A stretch of 64,000 bases of DNA from Bradyrhizobium sp. AUGA SZCCT0158 (GCF_018130065.1 NZ_JAFCME010000011.1:173753-237752), one strand, 5' to 3'. Numbered from the stretch's first letter, positions 44,347-51,419 are shown. Numbers and translations: made by a program. Notes: generated by a model not told the origin, from the sequence alone.

Positions 44347-44566
44347 GGCTGGATATCAAGAGGCCTGGAAATCAAGAGTCGAAAAGCTGCGCAGGCAGCT
44401 TGCCGAACTGGGCTCGGCAGTTCGCCGGCTGGATCAAGCCGGCCTCGACAATGCGACGGCTGAGCTCCTGCTTTCGCGCAAGCGGGCGGAGCTGGAAGAT
44501 TTGATGAAGCGAGGCCATTCCGATGCCGTCAGATCCGCTGAAATGGTACGACCACAACGCGGATAA
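44336..44566 (+). CDS. small helical protein (76 aa, GTG start)
   Basis: Starts at a GTG at 44336, overlapping the preceding gene by 11 bp. Residues 10-60 are a charged amphipathic helix with heptad Leu positions (VEKLRRQLAELGSAVRRLDQ, then LLLSRKRAELEDLMKRG), so a coiled coil is likely. Its last 44 bp overlap the next gene in another frame. Family and function are unknown. Confidence 0.6.
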   Translation: MCDEAGYQEAWKSRVEKLRRQLAELGSAVRRLDQAGLDNATAELLLSRKRAELEDLMKRGHSDAVRSAEMVRPQRG

Positions 44567-44753
44567 TCCGCCCTGGATCAAGGCGCTCGCCGAAGTGCGG
44601 ACGTTGGCCTGCCGCGAAGGCTGGTGCTACCAGCACGTCCAGGCCATCATCGTCTCGATCGACCAATACGCGGAAGCCGCACTCGGCAATCGCGGATACT
44701 TCCTCAACAAGCCGCATCGCATCGGCGGCAGCAGGAACGATCACGTTCCTTGA
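44523..44753 (+). CDS. small conserved hypothetical protein (76 aa)
   Basis: MPSDPLKWYDHNADNPPWIK, then LAEVRTLACREGWCYQHVQA and a helical stretch with IIVSIDQYAEAALGNRGYFL. It has two Cys in the middle helix and a Trp-rich start. It looks well structured and I recall similar short proteins in Bradyrhizobium, without function. It overlaps the upstream 76-aa gene by 44 bp, so the three genes from 44062 form one transcript. Confidence 0.75.
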   Translation: MPSDPLKWYDHNADNPPWIKALAEVRTLACREGWCYQHVQAIIVSIDQYAEAALGNRGYFLNKPHRIGGSRNDHVP

Positions 44754-44791
44754 TGCGCGACGTCGCCCGAACCCTTGGCGCGCGCGACTTA

Positions 44792-44831
44792 CTTCAAGCG
44801 GCAGATGGTTGCTTCAAGCGGCAGATGGTCG
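44792..44831. repeat. 20-bp tandem duplication
   Basis: CTTCAAGCGGCAGATGGTTG is followed directly by CTTCAAGCGGCAGATGGTCG (one difference). It lies just upstream of a perfect EcfG-type promoter and could be a binding site or a slip duplication. Confidence 0.8.
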
Positions 44832-44832
44832 C

Positions 44833-44857
44833 GGAACAGGTCATCCCCGGCGGCGTT
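44833..44857 (+). promoter_or_regulatory. EcfG-type promoter, GGAAC-N16-CGTT
   Basis: GGAAC at 44833-44837, 16-nt spacer, CGTT at 44854-44857. The predicted start of transcription falls at about 44864, close to the 70-aa gene that follows. Confidence 0.75.
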
Positions 44858-44879
44858 TGCCTTCATGACCGAAACGCTG

Positions 44880-45092
44880 ATGACAACGATTGAAGATTCC
44901 TTCCAGATCGCCTGGGACTATCTGGAGGCAACGGGCGAACTCGGCCATCCCGACACCGCAGCCAATCACCTGCTCGACACGATCGAAGCGATGGTTCGCC
45001 GCGGCGAGCGCCGCCGGCTGCTTCTCTCCAACACCGCCATCGCTGCCTACCAGCGTTTTCGAGCCGAACAGGGCCTGTCGCTGGCGTCATAG
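44880..45092 (+). CDS. small conserved hypothetical protein (70 aa)
   Basis: MTTIEDSFQIAWDYLEATGE, then LGHPDTAANHLLDTIEAMVR and RRLLLSNTAIAAYQRF. This all-helical pattern occurs in many short rhizobial proteins but has no known role. Two in-frame ATGs exist. I chose 44880 because the perfect EcfG-type promoter puts the RNA start at about 44864, which would leave the ATG at 44865 with no leader. The gene ends where the next EcfG site begins. Confidence 0.72.
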   Translation: MTTIEDSFQIAWDYLEATGELGHPDTAANHLLDTIEAMVRRGERRRLLLSNTAIAAYQRFRAEQGLSLAS

Positions 45093-45116
45093 GAACGGGG
45101 CTGCGGCTGGAACGTT
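45092..45116 (+). promoter_or_regulatory. EcfG-type promoter, GGAAC-N16-CGTT
   Basis: GGAAC at 45092-45096 overlaps the stop codon of the upstream gene by one base; the spacer is exactly 16 nt, with CGTT at 45113-45116. It is 52 bp before the next ATG. Confidence 0.75.
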
Positions 45117-45167
45117 CTGCTCCTCACGCGGGGTTGGTCGCACCTCGCGAAAGCTGGGGAGGATCTT

Positions 45168-45425
45168 ATGGAAAGCGGTTTCAAGAGCGCTGAAGCGTAT
45201 CGCGCGACGGCCTTGCTCTGCCGTCAACAGGCCGCGTGCGATCCGGACAATAGCTGGAGGTTGCTCGGTGAGGCCGAGCGGTGGGAATACCTCGCCGAAC
45301 AGATCCTTGCATCCCGCCAGAATCGCGCGGCCGAGGGCGCCAAACCGGCCATCGAAACGGGAACAGCACGCATCGCGCCTTCGCAGCCGAAGGCTACTCC
45401 GTCGCGGCCGCCCCGCTATGGGTAG
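45168..45425 (+). CDS. small hypothetical protein (85 aa)
   Basis: MESGFKSAEAYRATALLCRQ, then LLGEAERWEYLAEQILASRQ, a two-helix region that resembles the N-terminal half of short rhizobial stress proteins. The last 30 residues are a disordered Ala/Pro/Thr tail ending in SRPPRYG. Two Cys lie in the first helix. It follows a perfect EcfG-type promoter by about 50 bp. No function is known. Confidence 0.7.
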   Translation: MESGFKSAEAYRATALLCRQQAACDPDNSWRLLGEAERWEYLAEQILASRQNRAAEGAKPAIETGTARIAPSQPKATPSRPPRYG

Positions 45426-45505
45426 GTAGTGCTTGTCGCAGCATCGCTGCCGGTGGCCGTTAATCCACCTTACCCGGGCGATCCAGCTTGGGTCACGATG
45501 TCAGA

Positions 45506-45530
45506 GGAACCCGACATAAAGATCGGAGTT
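45506..45530 (+). promoter_or_regulatory. EcfG-type promoter, GGAAC-N17-GTT
   Basis: GGAAC at 45506-45510 and GTT at 45528-45530 with a 17-nt spacer (AGTT at the -10 position). It is a weaker match than the three perfect sites. The next gene starts 77 bp downstream. Confidence 0.5.
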
Positions 45531-45606
45531 GCCGTTCTATCGCCGTCCGCCCCTGGCCTCCACCGGCGATGAGAGTGTCGTGCTCCCGCCTGAAGGCAGG
45601 TGAGCA

Positions 45607-45762
45607 ATGTGCAAACGGTGCGCCGAACTCGACGGCAAGATCGAACACTACCAGCGTATATCAACGCATATGACTGACCAGCTCACGCTGGACGGGATCG
45701 CCGGTTTGATAAAGCAAATGATGGCCGAAAAGGCCGCGCTCCATCCCGAGCAAAAGCCGTGA
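45607..45762 (+). CDS. small CxxC-containing protein (51 aa)
   Basis: MCKRCAELDGKIEHYQRIST opens with Cys-Lys-Arg-Cys, a metal or redox pair. A helical remainder (MTDQLTLDGIAGLIKQMMAE) ends in AALHPEQKP. AGGTGAG stands a few bases before the ATG. It follows an EcfG-like site by 77 bp. No family is recognised. Confidence 0.65.
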   Translation: MCKRCAELDGKIEHYQRISTHMTDQLTLDGIAGLIKQMMAEKAALHPEQKP

Positions 45763-46117
45763 GCGATTCCTTTCCATGGATCAGCCGGTAGCGGTCTTGC
45801 CGATTACGCTCTGACGGTTGATGGGATTTTGGCCGCGTCCTGCAATCCGCGCGACAACGCGTGCAACGAGCGCCAGGCCGGTGACCACGCCGCTCGACGG
45901 CGTTTTTTGACTCTGGATCTTCTGTGGCTGCTGCTTCGGTTTCCCGTTTACGGTAACGCGGAGACAACCGGTCGTACGCGTTCTCCATCCCGTGAGCACC
46001 GTGATGAAATCAATCAGCGCGACGCATCGACGCATTCCACGCAGACTTCGGCATTCCCTCATGGAACGGACGCCGGGACAGGGGATTTCCCAAGGGTAAC
46101 CGATGCAGGAGAACCCG
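45763..46117. other. stretch without a supported gene
   Basis: 355 bp. A minus-strand frame that would end VNGKPKQQPQKIQSQ through VARIAGRGQNP has protein-like composition but no ribosome site or credible start, so I do not call it. A short GCCGCTCGACGGC hairpin with a T run (about 45890-45909) could be a terminator for the 51-aa gene. Confidence 0.4.
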
Positions 46118-46276
46118 ATGAGCAAAGAAACCCCGAAGGACGATCCCCGGCAGCGAACCGACTGGGGTTCGCATTCCCAGACCGACAAACCCTGGAAAGG
46201 GCCTCCCGAGAAGGAGCAGAAGCCGAGCGACAAGACGCCCGATCTGGAGAAGTGGCAGCAGAGCGACACACACTAA
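46118..46276 (+). CDS. small hydrophilic disordered protein (52 aa)
   Basis: MSKETPKDDPRQRTDWGSHS, then DKPWKGPPEKEQKPSDKTPD, ending LEKWQQSDTH. It is rich in Lys, Asp and Pro and free of Cys, with three Trp. This composition is typical of soluble, intrinsically disordered stress proteins. AGGAG is placed 7 nt before the ATG at 46118, which favours it over the in-frame ATG at 46103. Confidence 0.68.
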   Translation: MSKETPKDDPRQRTDWGSHSQTDKPWKGPPEKEQKPSDKTPDLEKWQQSDTH

Positions 46277-46472
46277 CGATAGGCGCCAAGGAAGGGCGCA
46301 ACGATGGGCGCCGGTGCGAAAAATGATGGGCAAGGCGGTCATCTGTCGATCGCGATCGTCGTCGCGAGCCTGATCGGGTTTGCGGTCCTTGTGATTCAGG
46401 TCCGCCCGCTGCGGCGCACCGAAAACAAAAATGAGCCGAGAAAAATGAATCGTCCCAGCGGGACGCAGTTGA

Positions 46473-46497
46473 GGAACAACTCCCGGTACGGCTGGTT
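46473..46497 (+). promoter_or_regulatory. EcfG-type promoter, GGAAC-N17-GTT
   Basis: GGAAC at 46473-46477 and GTT at 46495-46497 (GGTT if counted with a 16-nt spacer). It is 35 bp before the DUF892 ATG at 46532. Its position argues that the DUF892 protein is made without the upstream in-frame extension. Confidence 0.55.
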
Positions 46498-46531
46498 CTA
46501 CCGCAACACAATCCAACAGCTGGAGGCCGGT

Positions 46532-47038
46532 ATGGCGAAAGAGAAAGCACTGCAGGACCTGTTCCTCGATACGTTGAAGGACATCTACTTCGCGGAAAAG
46601 AAGATCCTCTCGGCGTTGCCGAAGATGGCCAAGGCGGCGCAGTCCCCAAAACTCAAGGCGGCTTTTGAAAAGCACCTGGCCGAGACCGACGGCCAGGTCG
46701 AGCGGCTGGAGCAGGTGTTTGCGTCGATCGACGAGACCCCGAAGGGCAAGACCTGCGATGCCATCATGGGAATCATCGATGAAGGCAAGGAAGTCATGGA
46801 CGAGTACAAGGGCATGCCCGCCCTCGACGCCGGCCTTCTGGCTGCCGCGCAGGCCGTAGAGCACTACGAGATTTCCCGCTATGGCACGCTGAAGACTTGG
46901 GCGAGTGAACTGGGTTACAAGGACGCCGTAAAGCTGCTCGACGCGACGCTCAAGGAAGAAAAGGCGACGGACAGCGCCCTGAGCCAGCTCGCGGAATCCG
47001 AGGTCAACCGTCACGCCGAGACCGCGCAAGCCGCGTAA
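46532..47038 (+). CDS. ferritin-like DUF892 (YciE-family) protein
   Basis: A 168-residue four-helix protein. AKEKALQDLFLDTLKDIYFA and EKKILSALPKMAKAAQSPKL open helices 1 and 2. KAAFEKHLAETDGQVERLEQ and AAAQAVEHYEISRYGTLKTW supply Glu/His pairs at the positions of a di-iron site in ferritin-like proteins. YciE and relatives rise in stress and stationary phase. GGAGGCCGGT precedes ATG 46532, and an EcfG-type promoter stands 35 bp upstream. The same frame is open to 46304, where a hydrophobic helix is encoded; I leave that part out. Confidence 0.88.
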   Translation: MAKEKALQDLFLDTLKDIYFAEKKILSALPKMAKAAQSPKLKAAFEKHLAETDGQVERLEQVFASIDETPKGKTCDAIMGIIDEGKEVMDEYKGMPALDAGLLAAAQAVEHYEISRYGTLKTWASELGYKDAVKLLDATLKEEKATDSALSQLAESEVNRHAETAQAA

Positions 47039-47058
47039 TCAGGCAAGCGGACATCATC

Positions 47059-47089
47059 GAAGGGCTCCAGCCTTACGCTGGGGCCCTTC
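47059..47089 (+). terminator. terminator-like hairpin after the DUF892 gene
   Basis: 13-bp stem GAAGGGCTCCAGC/GCTGGGGCCCTTC with one mismatch and a 5-nt loop, followed by a weak T run (TGCGTTTGC). Confidence 0.65.
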
Positions 47090-47122
47090 TGCGTTTGCTA
47101 CTCGCGATCACATAAACGCAAC

Positions 47123-47147
47123 GGAACCGACCGCGCCCCGGTTCATT
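47123..47147 (+). promoter_or_regulatory. possible EcfG-type promoter, GGAAC-N16-CATT
   Basis: GGAAC at 47123-47127 with CATT at 47144-47147 (one mismatch to CGTT). It lies 29 bp upstream of the 69-aa gene. It would fit the local pattern, but by itself it is weak. Confidence 0.35.
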
Positions 47148-47175
47148 GGTGTCTTGACCTCCAAGGAGACAGACA

Positions 47176-47385
47176 ATGGCAAAACAGAATCCAGTCAAAA
47201 CGGACGGCAAGGTTCCGGCACGACCGCACGATTCAGGCAGCCAGGCCAATGAAACCGTTGACGGCCTCGACGCCGAGACCGAGGCGTTGCGACACGCTGC
47301 CGAAGATACGCCGTCTGCCGCAGCACCCGACGATGTCGAGAAGGTGCCGGTATTCGACCGCGCAGGCCGGGCGCCGAAAATCTGA
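47176..47385 (+). CDS. small hydrophilic protein (69 aa)
   Basis: Unrecognised. MAKQNPVKTDGKVPARPHDS, a middle of Asp/Glu/Ala repeats (ETVDGLDAETEALRHAAEDT) and the tail VEKVPVFDRAGRAPKI. It has no Cys, Trp or Tyr and is likely disordered. AAGGAGACAGACA before the ATG is a good ribosome site. It precedes the 84-aa gene at 47441 by 55 bp. Confidence 0.68.
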   Translation: MAKQNPVKTDGKVPARPHDSGSQANETVDGLDAETEALRHAAEDTPSAAAPDDVEKVPVFDRAGRAPKI

Positions 47386-47440
47386 TCGGACAGCAAGCGC
47401 GCAAGCTACGAGACTGCACGTGAAATGCGAGGGTGAGGCC

Positions 47441-47695
47441 ATGAAGTTCGGATACGCACAACCATTTTCCTTCAACATCGGCCATCGCCCGGAAACTGTC
47501 GTTTCCCGCATTCGTCACGGCGTCACCGAAATAACCCTGAGCGACGGCCGGCTGGTTCGCGCGACGCTTCACGTCAAGGATGTCAGGATTGACCCGAACA
47601 AGCCCGGCTCGGTTGACGTTTCATACAATATCATTGCCGAGATCATGAACACGCCGGACGTGCCCATTCTCGACGTGCATGAGACGATCCAGTGA
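47441..47695 (+). CDS. small beta-rich hypothetical protein (84 aa)
   Basis: MKFGYAQPFSFNIGHRPETV, then VSRIRHGVTEITLSDGRLVR and strands ATLHVKDVRIDP, SVDVSYNIIAEIM. Alternating hydrophobic residues suggest a small beta sandwich or barrel. GAGGGTGAGGCC precedes the ATG. The frame is open from 47249 but overlaps the previous gene there, so I use 47441. Function is unknown; it is probably in an operon with the 69-aa gene. Confidence 0.7.
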   Translation: MKFGYAQPFSFNIGHRPETVVSRIRHGVTEITLSDGRLVRATLHVKDVRIDPNKPGSVDVSYNIIAEIMNTPDVPILDVHETIQ

Positions 47696-47945
47696 TGAAA
47701 AACCATCGGGCGGATTACGCGAGCACCAAACCTAATGCCACTTGAGTGAATCGGTAGGCGCAAACTCAGTGCACCTCTCTCGCTCGAGGGGTCGAGACGA
47801 GCGAAGCTCGCTCTTAGGTACCTGCGCTCGAAGAGCGCGGCGGGTGGGGGCTCTCTCCATACGATGACTCGCGGCGACGCCCCACCCCAGCCCTCATCCG
47901 CCGTCATCGACGGCAAAGATGGAAGCCCAGACACCTCGCAAACAT

Positions 47946-48116
47946 TCAATCCTGTTCACGCACGCGGATCTCCAGCCGGGCGTCGGCGAGGGCCTCGACG
48001 ACGCATTTTGCTATTTGTTTGGCTTCCTCAAAGCCCATGCTTCGCTCGGGATGATCCTTGAAGCATTCGCAAATTGCATCTGCAATGATCGAGTTAACCT
48101 GATGCGGATCAACCAT
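47946..48116 (-). CDS. small helical protein (56 aa)
   Basis: MVDPHQVNSIIADAICECFK, then DHPERSMGFEEAKQIAKCVV and EALADARLEIRVREQD. Three Cys and an amphipathic pattern suggest a compact helical fold. A canonical GGAGG stands 9 nt before the ATG, and an EcfG-like site lies about 95 bp upstream, both supporting expression. Its start overlaps the stop of the tiny 29-aa frame upstream. No family is recognised. Confidence 0.7.
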   Translation of the reverse strand: MVDPHQVNSIIADAICECFKDHPERSMGFEEAKQIAKCVVEALADARLEIRVREQD

Positions 48117-48198
48117 GATTTGCCACCTCCATGGGGCGGCGCGTTTTTCGTGTCTGAAGAATCCCGATCGCAGCTTCCTGAAAATCCTCCAGCTTCAT
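48109..48198 (-). CDS. 29-aa leader-like open frame
   Basis: MKLEDFQEAAIGILQTRKTR and RPMEVANHG. Its stop codon TGA lies 5 nt inside the start of the 56-aa gene, so translation of the two would be coupled. No Shine-Dalgarno element is visible, and the EcfG-like promoter would leave a leader of only a few bases. It may be a short leader peptide controlling the next gene, or chance. Low confidence. Confidence 0.3.
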   Translation of the reverse strand: MKLEDFQEAAIGILQTRKTRRPMEVANHG

Positions 48199-48211
48199 GA
48201 TGCGTCGATGA

Positions 48212-48236
48212 AACCGCAGTCTTCAGATTTGGTTCC
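48212..48236 (-). promoter_or_regulatory. EcfG-type promoter, GGAAC-N17-GTT (minus strand)
   Basis: On the minus strand GGAAC is at 48236-48232 and GTT at 48214-48212 with a 17-nt spacer (GGTT if counted with 16). The predicted RNA start is about 48205, upstream of both minus-strand small genes. Confidence 0.55.
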
Positions 48237-48568
48237 GTCTCCTCCGCGAGGAGCAACGAGGGGGCACTGAAGATTGCCATTTCTTCCCGGTCATCGTTGC
48301 AGTGCACCCAATATCTGCTCAAGCGCATCGGACCGAGACAAGGTCTTATGTTGTTCGCGATTGGAACCTTCCCAATAGGATTTCCATTATCGGGTTACGC
48401 GGCGCACTTCCGTGTCGGGTTGGCTCGCGCATCGCTAGATAGAGGTTGGGCCCCCAGCTGGCCTGGCATTTTCAAGCTGCTTGATCGGCGCGACGCGGCG
48501 GGAAAGCGCGCGTCGCAAAGCGCATGATGAACTGCAAGTTCGATCGTTAGCAAAACGAGGAGAGAAAA
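48237..48568. other. stretch without a supported gene
   Basis: About 330 bp. Frames here lack ribosome sites or have unbalanced composition. The right end carries the ACGAGGAG site of the next small gene. Confidence 0.5.
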
Positions 48569-48643
48569 ATGAACGGTTTGATTTATCTGGTTGGATTGAT
48601 CGTCGTCATCCTGGCCGTACTGTCTTTCTTCGGGCTGCGCTGA
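48569..48643 (+). CDS. 24-aa single-span membrane miniprotein
   Basis: MNGLIYLVGLIVVILAVLSF followed by FGLR. It is hydrophobic almost from end to end, forming one membrane helix with a short charged tail. ACGAGGAG stands at the ideal distance before the ATG, and the next gene starts 1 bp after the stop, so the two are translationally linked. I recall near-identical miniproteins in many rhizobia, always annotated as hypothetical. Confidence 0.75.
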   Translation: MNGLIYLVGLIVVILAVLSFFGLR

Positions 48644-48644
48644 C

Positions 48645-49508
48645 ATGGTGAAACAGATCGAACCCGGCGCGGCTCCCATTGGAGTCCCCCCGAGGTATTT
48701 GAATTGGACGCCGGCGATCCTGGGTGCGCTGGTGGCCACCGCGCTTTCGTCGATCCTGTTGGCGTTCGGCGCGACCATCGGATTGGGGATTTCGTCGACG
48801 GCGCCGACGTGGCGGGACGCGTCCGCCGCACTTTGGATTCTATCGGGACTGTATCTCATTATCCAGGCTGCACTGAGTTTCGGCGTGGGAGGCTACATTG
48901 CGGGGCGAACGAGTGTCGCGCCGGCCGTCTCGGATGTTGACGAAATCGAACAGCGCGACGGCTTGCATGGTCTCGCTGCCTGGGCGCTCGCCGTCGTGCT
49001 CGGGGTGGCGCTTGCGGCGTTGCTCGGAAGTGCGTCCCTGACGCGGTCCAACAGCAACATGTCCTCTGCAAGGACGAGCGCCGCAGAGCCGCTGTTAAGC
49101 TATGAGATCGACCGGTTGTTCAGGCCCTTGCGCCGCGCCGCGAACGTGGACCTTTCGCAGGAGCGGGCGGAGGCCGGAAGAATCCTCCTGACGTCGTCGA
49201 GCCACTCGGGAATGAGCAGTGAGGACCGATCTTATCTGGCTCAACTCGTCGCCGCGAGTACTGGTCTTGCCGGGCCCGAAGCCGAAAAACGGGTCGATGG
49301 CGTAATCGCAAGTTCTCGGACTGCGATAGCCAAATCTCGCCGGAGCTCGGTGATCCTCGCTTTCTCCGTCGCCGCGGCCCTGTTGCTGGGTGCTGTCATC
49401 GCATGGGCAGCGGCAGGTATAGGCGGGCGCCACCGTGACGGTGCGCCGATGCCGCATTGGATGGGTGCTCGCGGCTCTGGAGTTGCTTATCGACGCGAAC
49501 CTGCGTGA
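48645..49508 (+). CDS. membrane protein with four hydrophobic segments (287 aa)
   Basis: Hydrophobic helices at about 24-45, 62-83, 109-130 and, after a soluble loop, 238-260. The loop 140-230 contains heptad-like charged stretches (DRLFRPLRRAANVDLSQERA and VDGVIASSRTAIAKSRRSS). GARGSGVAYRREPA closes the protein. The start LNWTPAILGALVATALSSIL with many small residues recalls rhizobial membrane proteins without assigned role. Made directly after the 24-aa miniprotein, it may form a complex with it. Confidence 0.78.
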   Translation: MVKQIEPGAAPIGVPPRYLNWTPAILGALVATALSSILLAFGATIGLGISSTAPTWRDASAALWILSGLYLIIQAALSFGVGGYIAGRTSVAPAVSDVDEIEQRDGLHGLAAWALAVVLGVALAALLGSASLTRSNSNMSSARTSAAEPLLSYEIDRLFRPLRRAANVDLSQERAEAGRILLTSSSHSGMSSEDRSYLAQLVAASTGLAGPEAEKRVDGVIASSRTAIAKSRRSSVILAFSVAAALLLGAVIAWAAAGIGGRHRDGAPMPHWMGARGSGVAYRREPA

Positions 49509-49532
49509 ACCGGGCGGGGTGAGGTGGATCGG

Positions 49533-49721
49533 ATGAGAACCCCCGACCTCGCCCCCGATGCCGTATTGATCGCATGTCCAAAATGCAACGCGTGGCCGAT
49601 GGCGTTGAACATCGTGAAGCCGTCCTGGTCGTCTCGGCCGATGATTCAATTTACCTGTCCGAAATGCCATTTTACCTCCGAGGCAGAACGGCGCGGATAC
49701 GCGAGACCGGGCTCCGACTAA
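49533..49721 (+). CDS. zinc-ribbon protein (62 aa)
   Basis: Two CPKC knuckles, CPKCNAWP at residues 16-23 and CPKCHFTS at 43-50, spaced as in a four-Cys zinc ribbon. The N-terminus is MRTPDLAPDAVLIA and the tail EAERRGYARPGSD. ATG 49533 is preceded by a GGTGAGGTGG ribosome site. It follows the membrane-protein gene by 24 bp. Small zinc ribbons of this kind bind nucleic acid or other proteins; the actual role is unknown. Confidence 0.72.
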   Translation: MRTPDLAPDAVLIACPKCNAWPMALNIVKPSWSSRPMIQFTCPKCHFTSEAERRGYARPGSD

Positions 49722-50078
49722 TCCTTGCGCCGCCGGCCATTCTCGTATCGCGCGACGGCGAGGCGCTCGAGATCAAAGCCACGGCTGGTATCTTGGCGAC
49801 GAGTTCGTGCAATGGCGCAGCGGGCGCCGCGATCGTGATCCTGCTGTGGACTTTATAACTCCGCGCAAATATTCCTGTTTGGATCGTAGGTGACCAAAGC
49901 GATTGCCGTTGCGCGGTCGAGTATTACGAAAGCCGCGACGCTTGCGAATCTGCCTCGGCAAATGCGGTCCGCGCGCTGAGTGGTCTTCTCGGTGGGACGG
50001 AGTTGACCCGCACATCGCAATCGAGATTCCGTGCTCGCAGAAGCCTGCGGCACAGTCTCGCGTCGACGAGATGGTTAG
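49722..50078. other. stretch without a supported gene; diverged repeat inside
   Basis: About 350 bp. 49889-49986 matches 57686-57780 in a gapped way (GGTGACCAAAGCG at the left, TCGGCAAATGC near the right, GCGCGCTGA-TGGTCT at the end). Neither copy keeps a plausible gene. Confidence 0.5.
49889..49986. repeat. diverged repeat, copy 1 of a pair
   Basis: Shares GGTGACCAAAGCG, CGCGACGCTT-CGAAT and TCGGCAAATGC in the same order and spacing with 57686-57780. Many substitutions and a few small gaps mean that the duplication is old or that both derive from a wider family. Confidence 0.65.
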
Positions 50079-50363
50079 CTATGCATGCAGCCGATCGCCG
50101 CGCTTGAGTTCGTGGTGCGGGTTGGCGTTTGCGTAACCCGCCTCTTCTGTCGTCAACGAACGATCGGGGATGGAGCTGATAAAATCCCTGTGCAGGTAAG
50201 TTGGTCTCTTGGTGCCATCGAACAGCACGGCAACGCCCGTGTTGCGATAGCTAATTCCGGTAACCGTCCCGGTCTTGCCGGCCAGCGCCGGGCACCGGAC
50301 TGATCCGAGTTGGTTCACCTTGAAACGAGTGCCGACAACCAATCTGTTGATTTGGTGCGCCAT
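50079..50363 (-). CDS. small SH3/KOW-like hypothetical protein (94 aa)
   Basis: MAHQINRLVVGTRFKVNQLG, then LAGKTGTVTGISYRNTGVAV and LFDGTKRPTYLHRDFISSIP form a run of short strands with Gly turns, resembling small SH3- or KOW-like barrels. The last 25 residues are polar. I recall similar rhizobial proteins without function. It lies alone between intergenic stretches. Confidence 0.72.
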   Translation of the reverse strand: MAHQINRLVVGTRFKVNQLGSVRCPALAGKTGTVTGISYRNTGVAVLFDGTKRPTYLHRDFISSIPDRSLTTEEAGYANANPHHELKRGDRLHA

Positions 50364-50695
50364 CCGTCCACCCGTTCAATTGAGCGATTGCACAGCCTTC
50401 AGGTAGGGACCGATTGAAATCGCTTCTGGTGTCGTTGTCTGCCCGATAGGCGACAGTTCATTGCAGTCAGTTGCTGCTTGTTCCCGATCCAGGCGAAGCG
50501 GTGCCAGGCTTCCGTCTCTTCGGCGCCTTGCGTGTCTTGACGAATAAACGCGGAGCGGTAGGTATTGCAGGCTGACCCTTTCGAACGGAGGGCGCACCTT
50601 CGAATTAATTTGGAATAGTTCGCGCCCCCTCGTACTATGTCGGGGACCTGACTTAGGTCTCACCCCTCAAAACAGAACTCGGCATGGAGGCGGTT
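50364..50695. other. stretch without a supported gene
   Basis: About 330 bp. A minus-strand frame ending near 50376 has some protein-like composition but no start signal. The right part holds the promoter of the 56-aa zinc protein. Confidence 0.45.
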
Positions 50696-50866
50696 ATGGA
50701 ATTAATCCGCGGTGAAGAGGTGGCTGTTTTGGAAAGCCACACCAACAAGATCTGCAGCACATGCGGGAAGCGGTTGGCCCTGATTCGAACGATAGTGAAT
50801 CCTCGCACCGGCTGCATCGTCCACATGTTTGAATGCCGGTGCGGCCAGCGCACGTGGGAAGATTAA
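50696..50866 (+). CDS. small Cys-rich zinc-finger protein (56 aa)
   Basis: MELIRGEEVAVLESHTNKIC, CSTCGKRLALIRTI and, near the end, FECRCGQRTWED. The CSTC and CRC pairs make a plausible four-Cys zinc site. GGAGGCGGTT stands directly before ATG 50696, which is better than the in-frame ATG at 50684. Such mini zinc proteins are frequent in Bradyrhizobium. Role is unknown. Confidence 0.72.
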   Translation: MELIRGEEVAVLESHTNKICSTCGKRLALIRTIVNPRTGCIVHMFECRCGQRTWED

Positions 50867-50905
50867 AGACTCGTTCGGCCTCGGCAACGTGCGGCCAGAC
50901 AGGCG

Positions 50906-51241
50906 CTACCTGGGCGTTGCTTTTCCGGCATGCCGGCGGACGAATTCCTGCAGGAAGCTCGGCAGCTCTCGCATCTGATCCGAGCAACGTTTCTGCAGCT
51001 CGTGGGCGACGTCTGCTGAAACGTCTCTGCACCATCCCTCAGCGACATTAAAACCGGCAACGCGGACGGGGTTGCAGTATTGACCCTCCAGCAGATCGCG
51101 CACGACCGTTTCGAGGCCGGTATCGCCGACACCACTGCCCCGCCATGCTCGGCCGAGGGAGCCAAAGTCATCGACCACCAGGTAGACCTCTCGATTGTGC
51201 TCGTTTGGAACGATCGATGGGGTCCAAATGGACTTACTCAT
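50906..51241 (-). CDS. conserved hypothetical protein (111 aa)
   Basis: MSKSIWTPSIVPNEHNREVY, then LVVDDFGSLGRAWRGS and RDLLEGQYCNPVRVAGFNVA with EGWCRDVSADVAHELQKRCS. It has the shape of a small alpha/beta protein, and I recall many close relatives in Bradyrhizobium annotated only as hypothetical. ATG 51241 is used because it opens the conserved part. A 5-bp GC-rich terminator-like hairpin lies upstream at 51304-51329, belonging to the gene before it. Confidence 0.75.
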   Translation of the reverse strand: MSKSIWTPSIVPNEHNREVYLVVDDFGSLGRAWRGSGVGDTGLETVVRDLLEGQYCNPVRVAGFNVAEGWCRDVSADVAHELQKRCSDQMRELPSFLQEFVRRHAGKATPR

Positions 51242-51303
51242 AAAGCAACTCCACGCAACGATACCCGTACACAACAGCGCAGAGTGATTGCTTCAGGACG
51301 GCG

Positions 51304-51329
51304 AAAAGGCCCCGGATCGCTCCGGGGCC
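51304..51329 (-). terminator. intrinsic terminator (minus strand)
   Basis: 9-bp perfect stem GGCCCCGGA/TCCGGGGCC with a 4-nt loop and TTTT on the minus strand. The nearest minus-strand gene upstream is the 30-aa frame in the 222-bp repeat, about 145 bp away. Confidence 0.75.
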
Positions 51330-51419
51330 CTGGCATTGGCAAGAGGTACATCCGCTCTTGCCAACCGCCGCACTTTTCCGTGGCATCAATAGCCAAGACC
51401 CTGCAGAGACCTGCACCGC

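Noticed and set aside
45781..46269. Minus-strand frame with protein-like C-terminus
   Set aside because: Residues near 45790-45960 look plausible, but there is no start or ribosome site and the frame overlaps the 52-aa gene.
49574..49858. Second plus-strand frame overlapping the zinc-ribbon gene
   Set aside because: It overlaps the CxxC gene in another frame, with no ribosome site.
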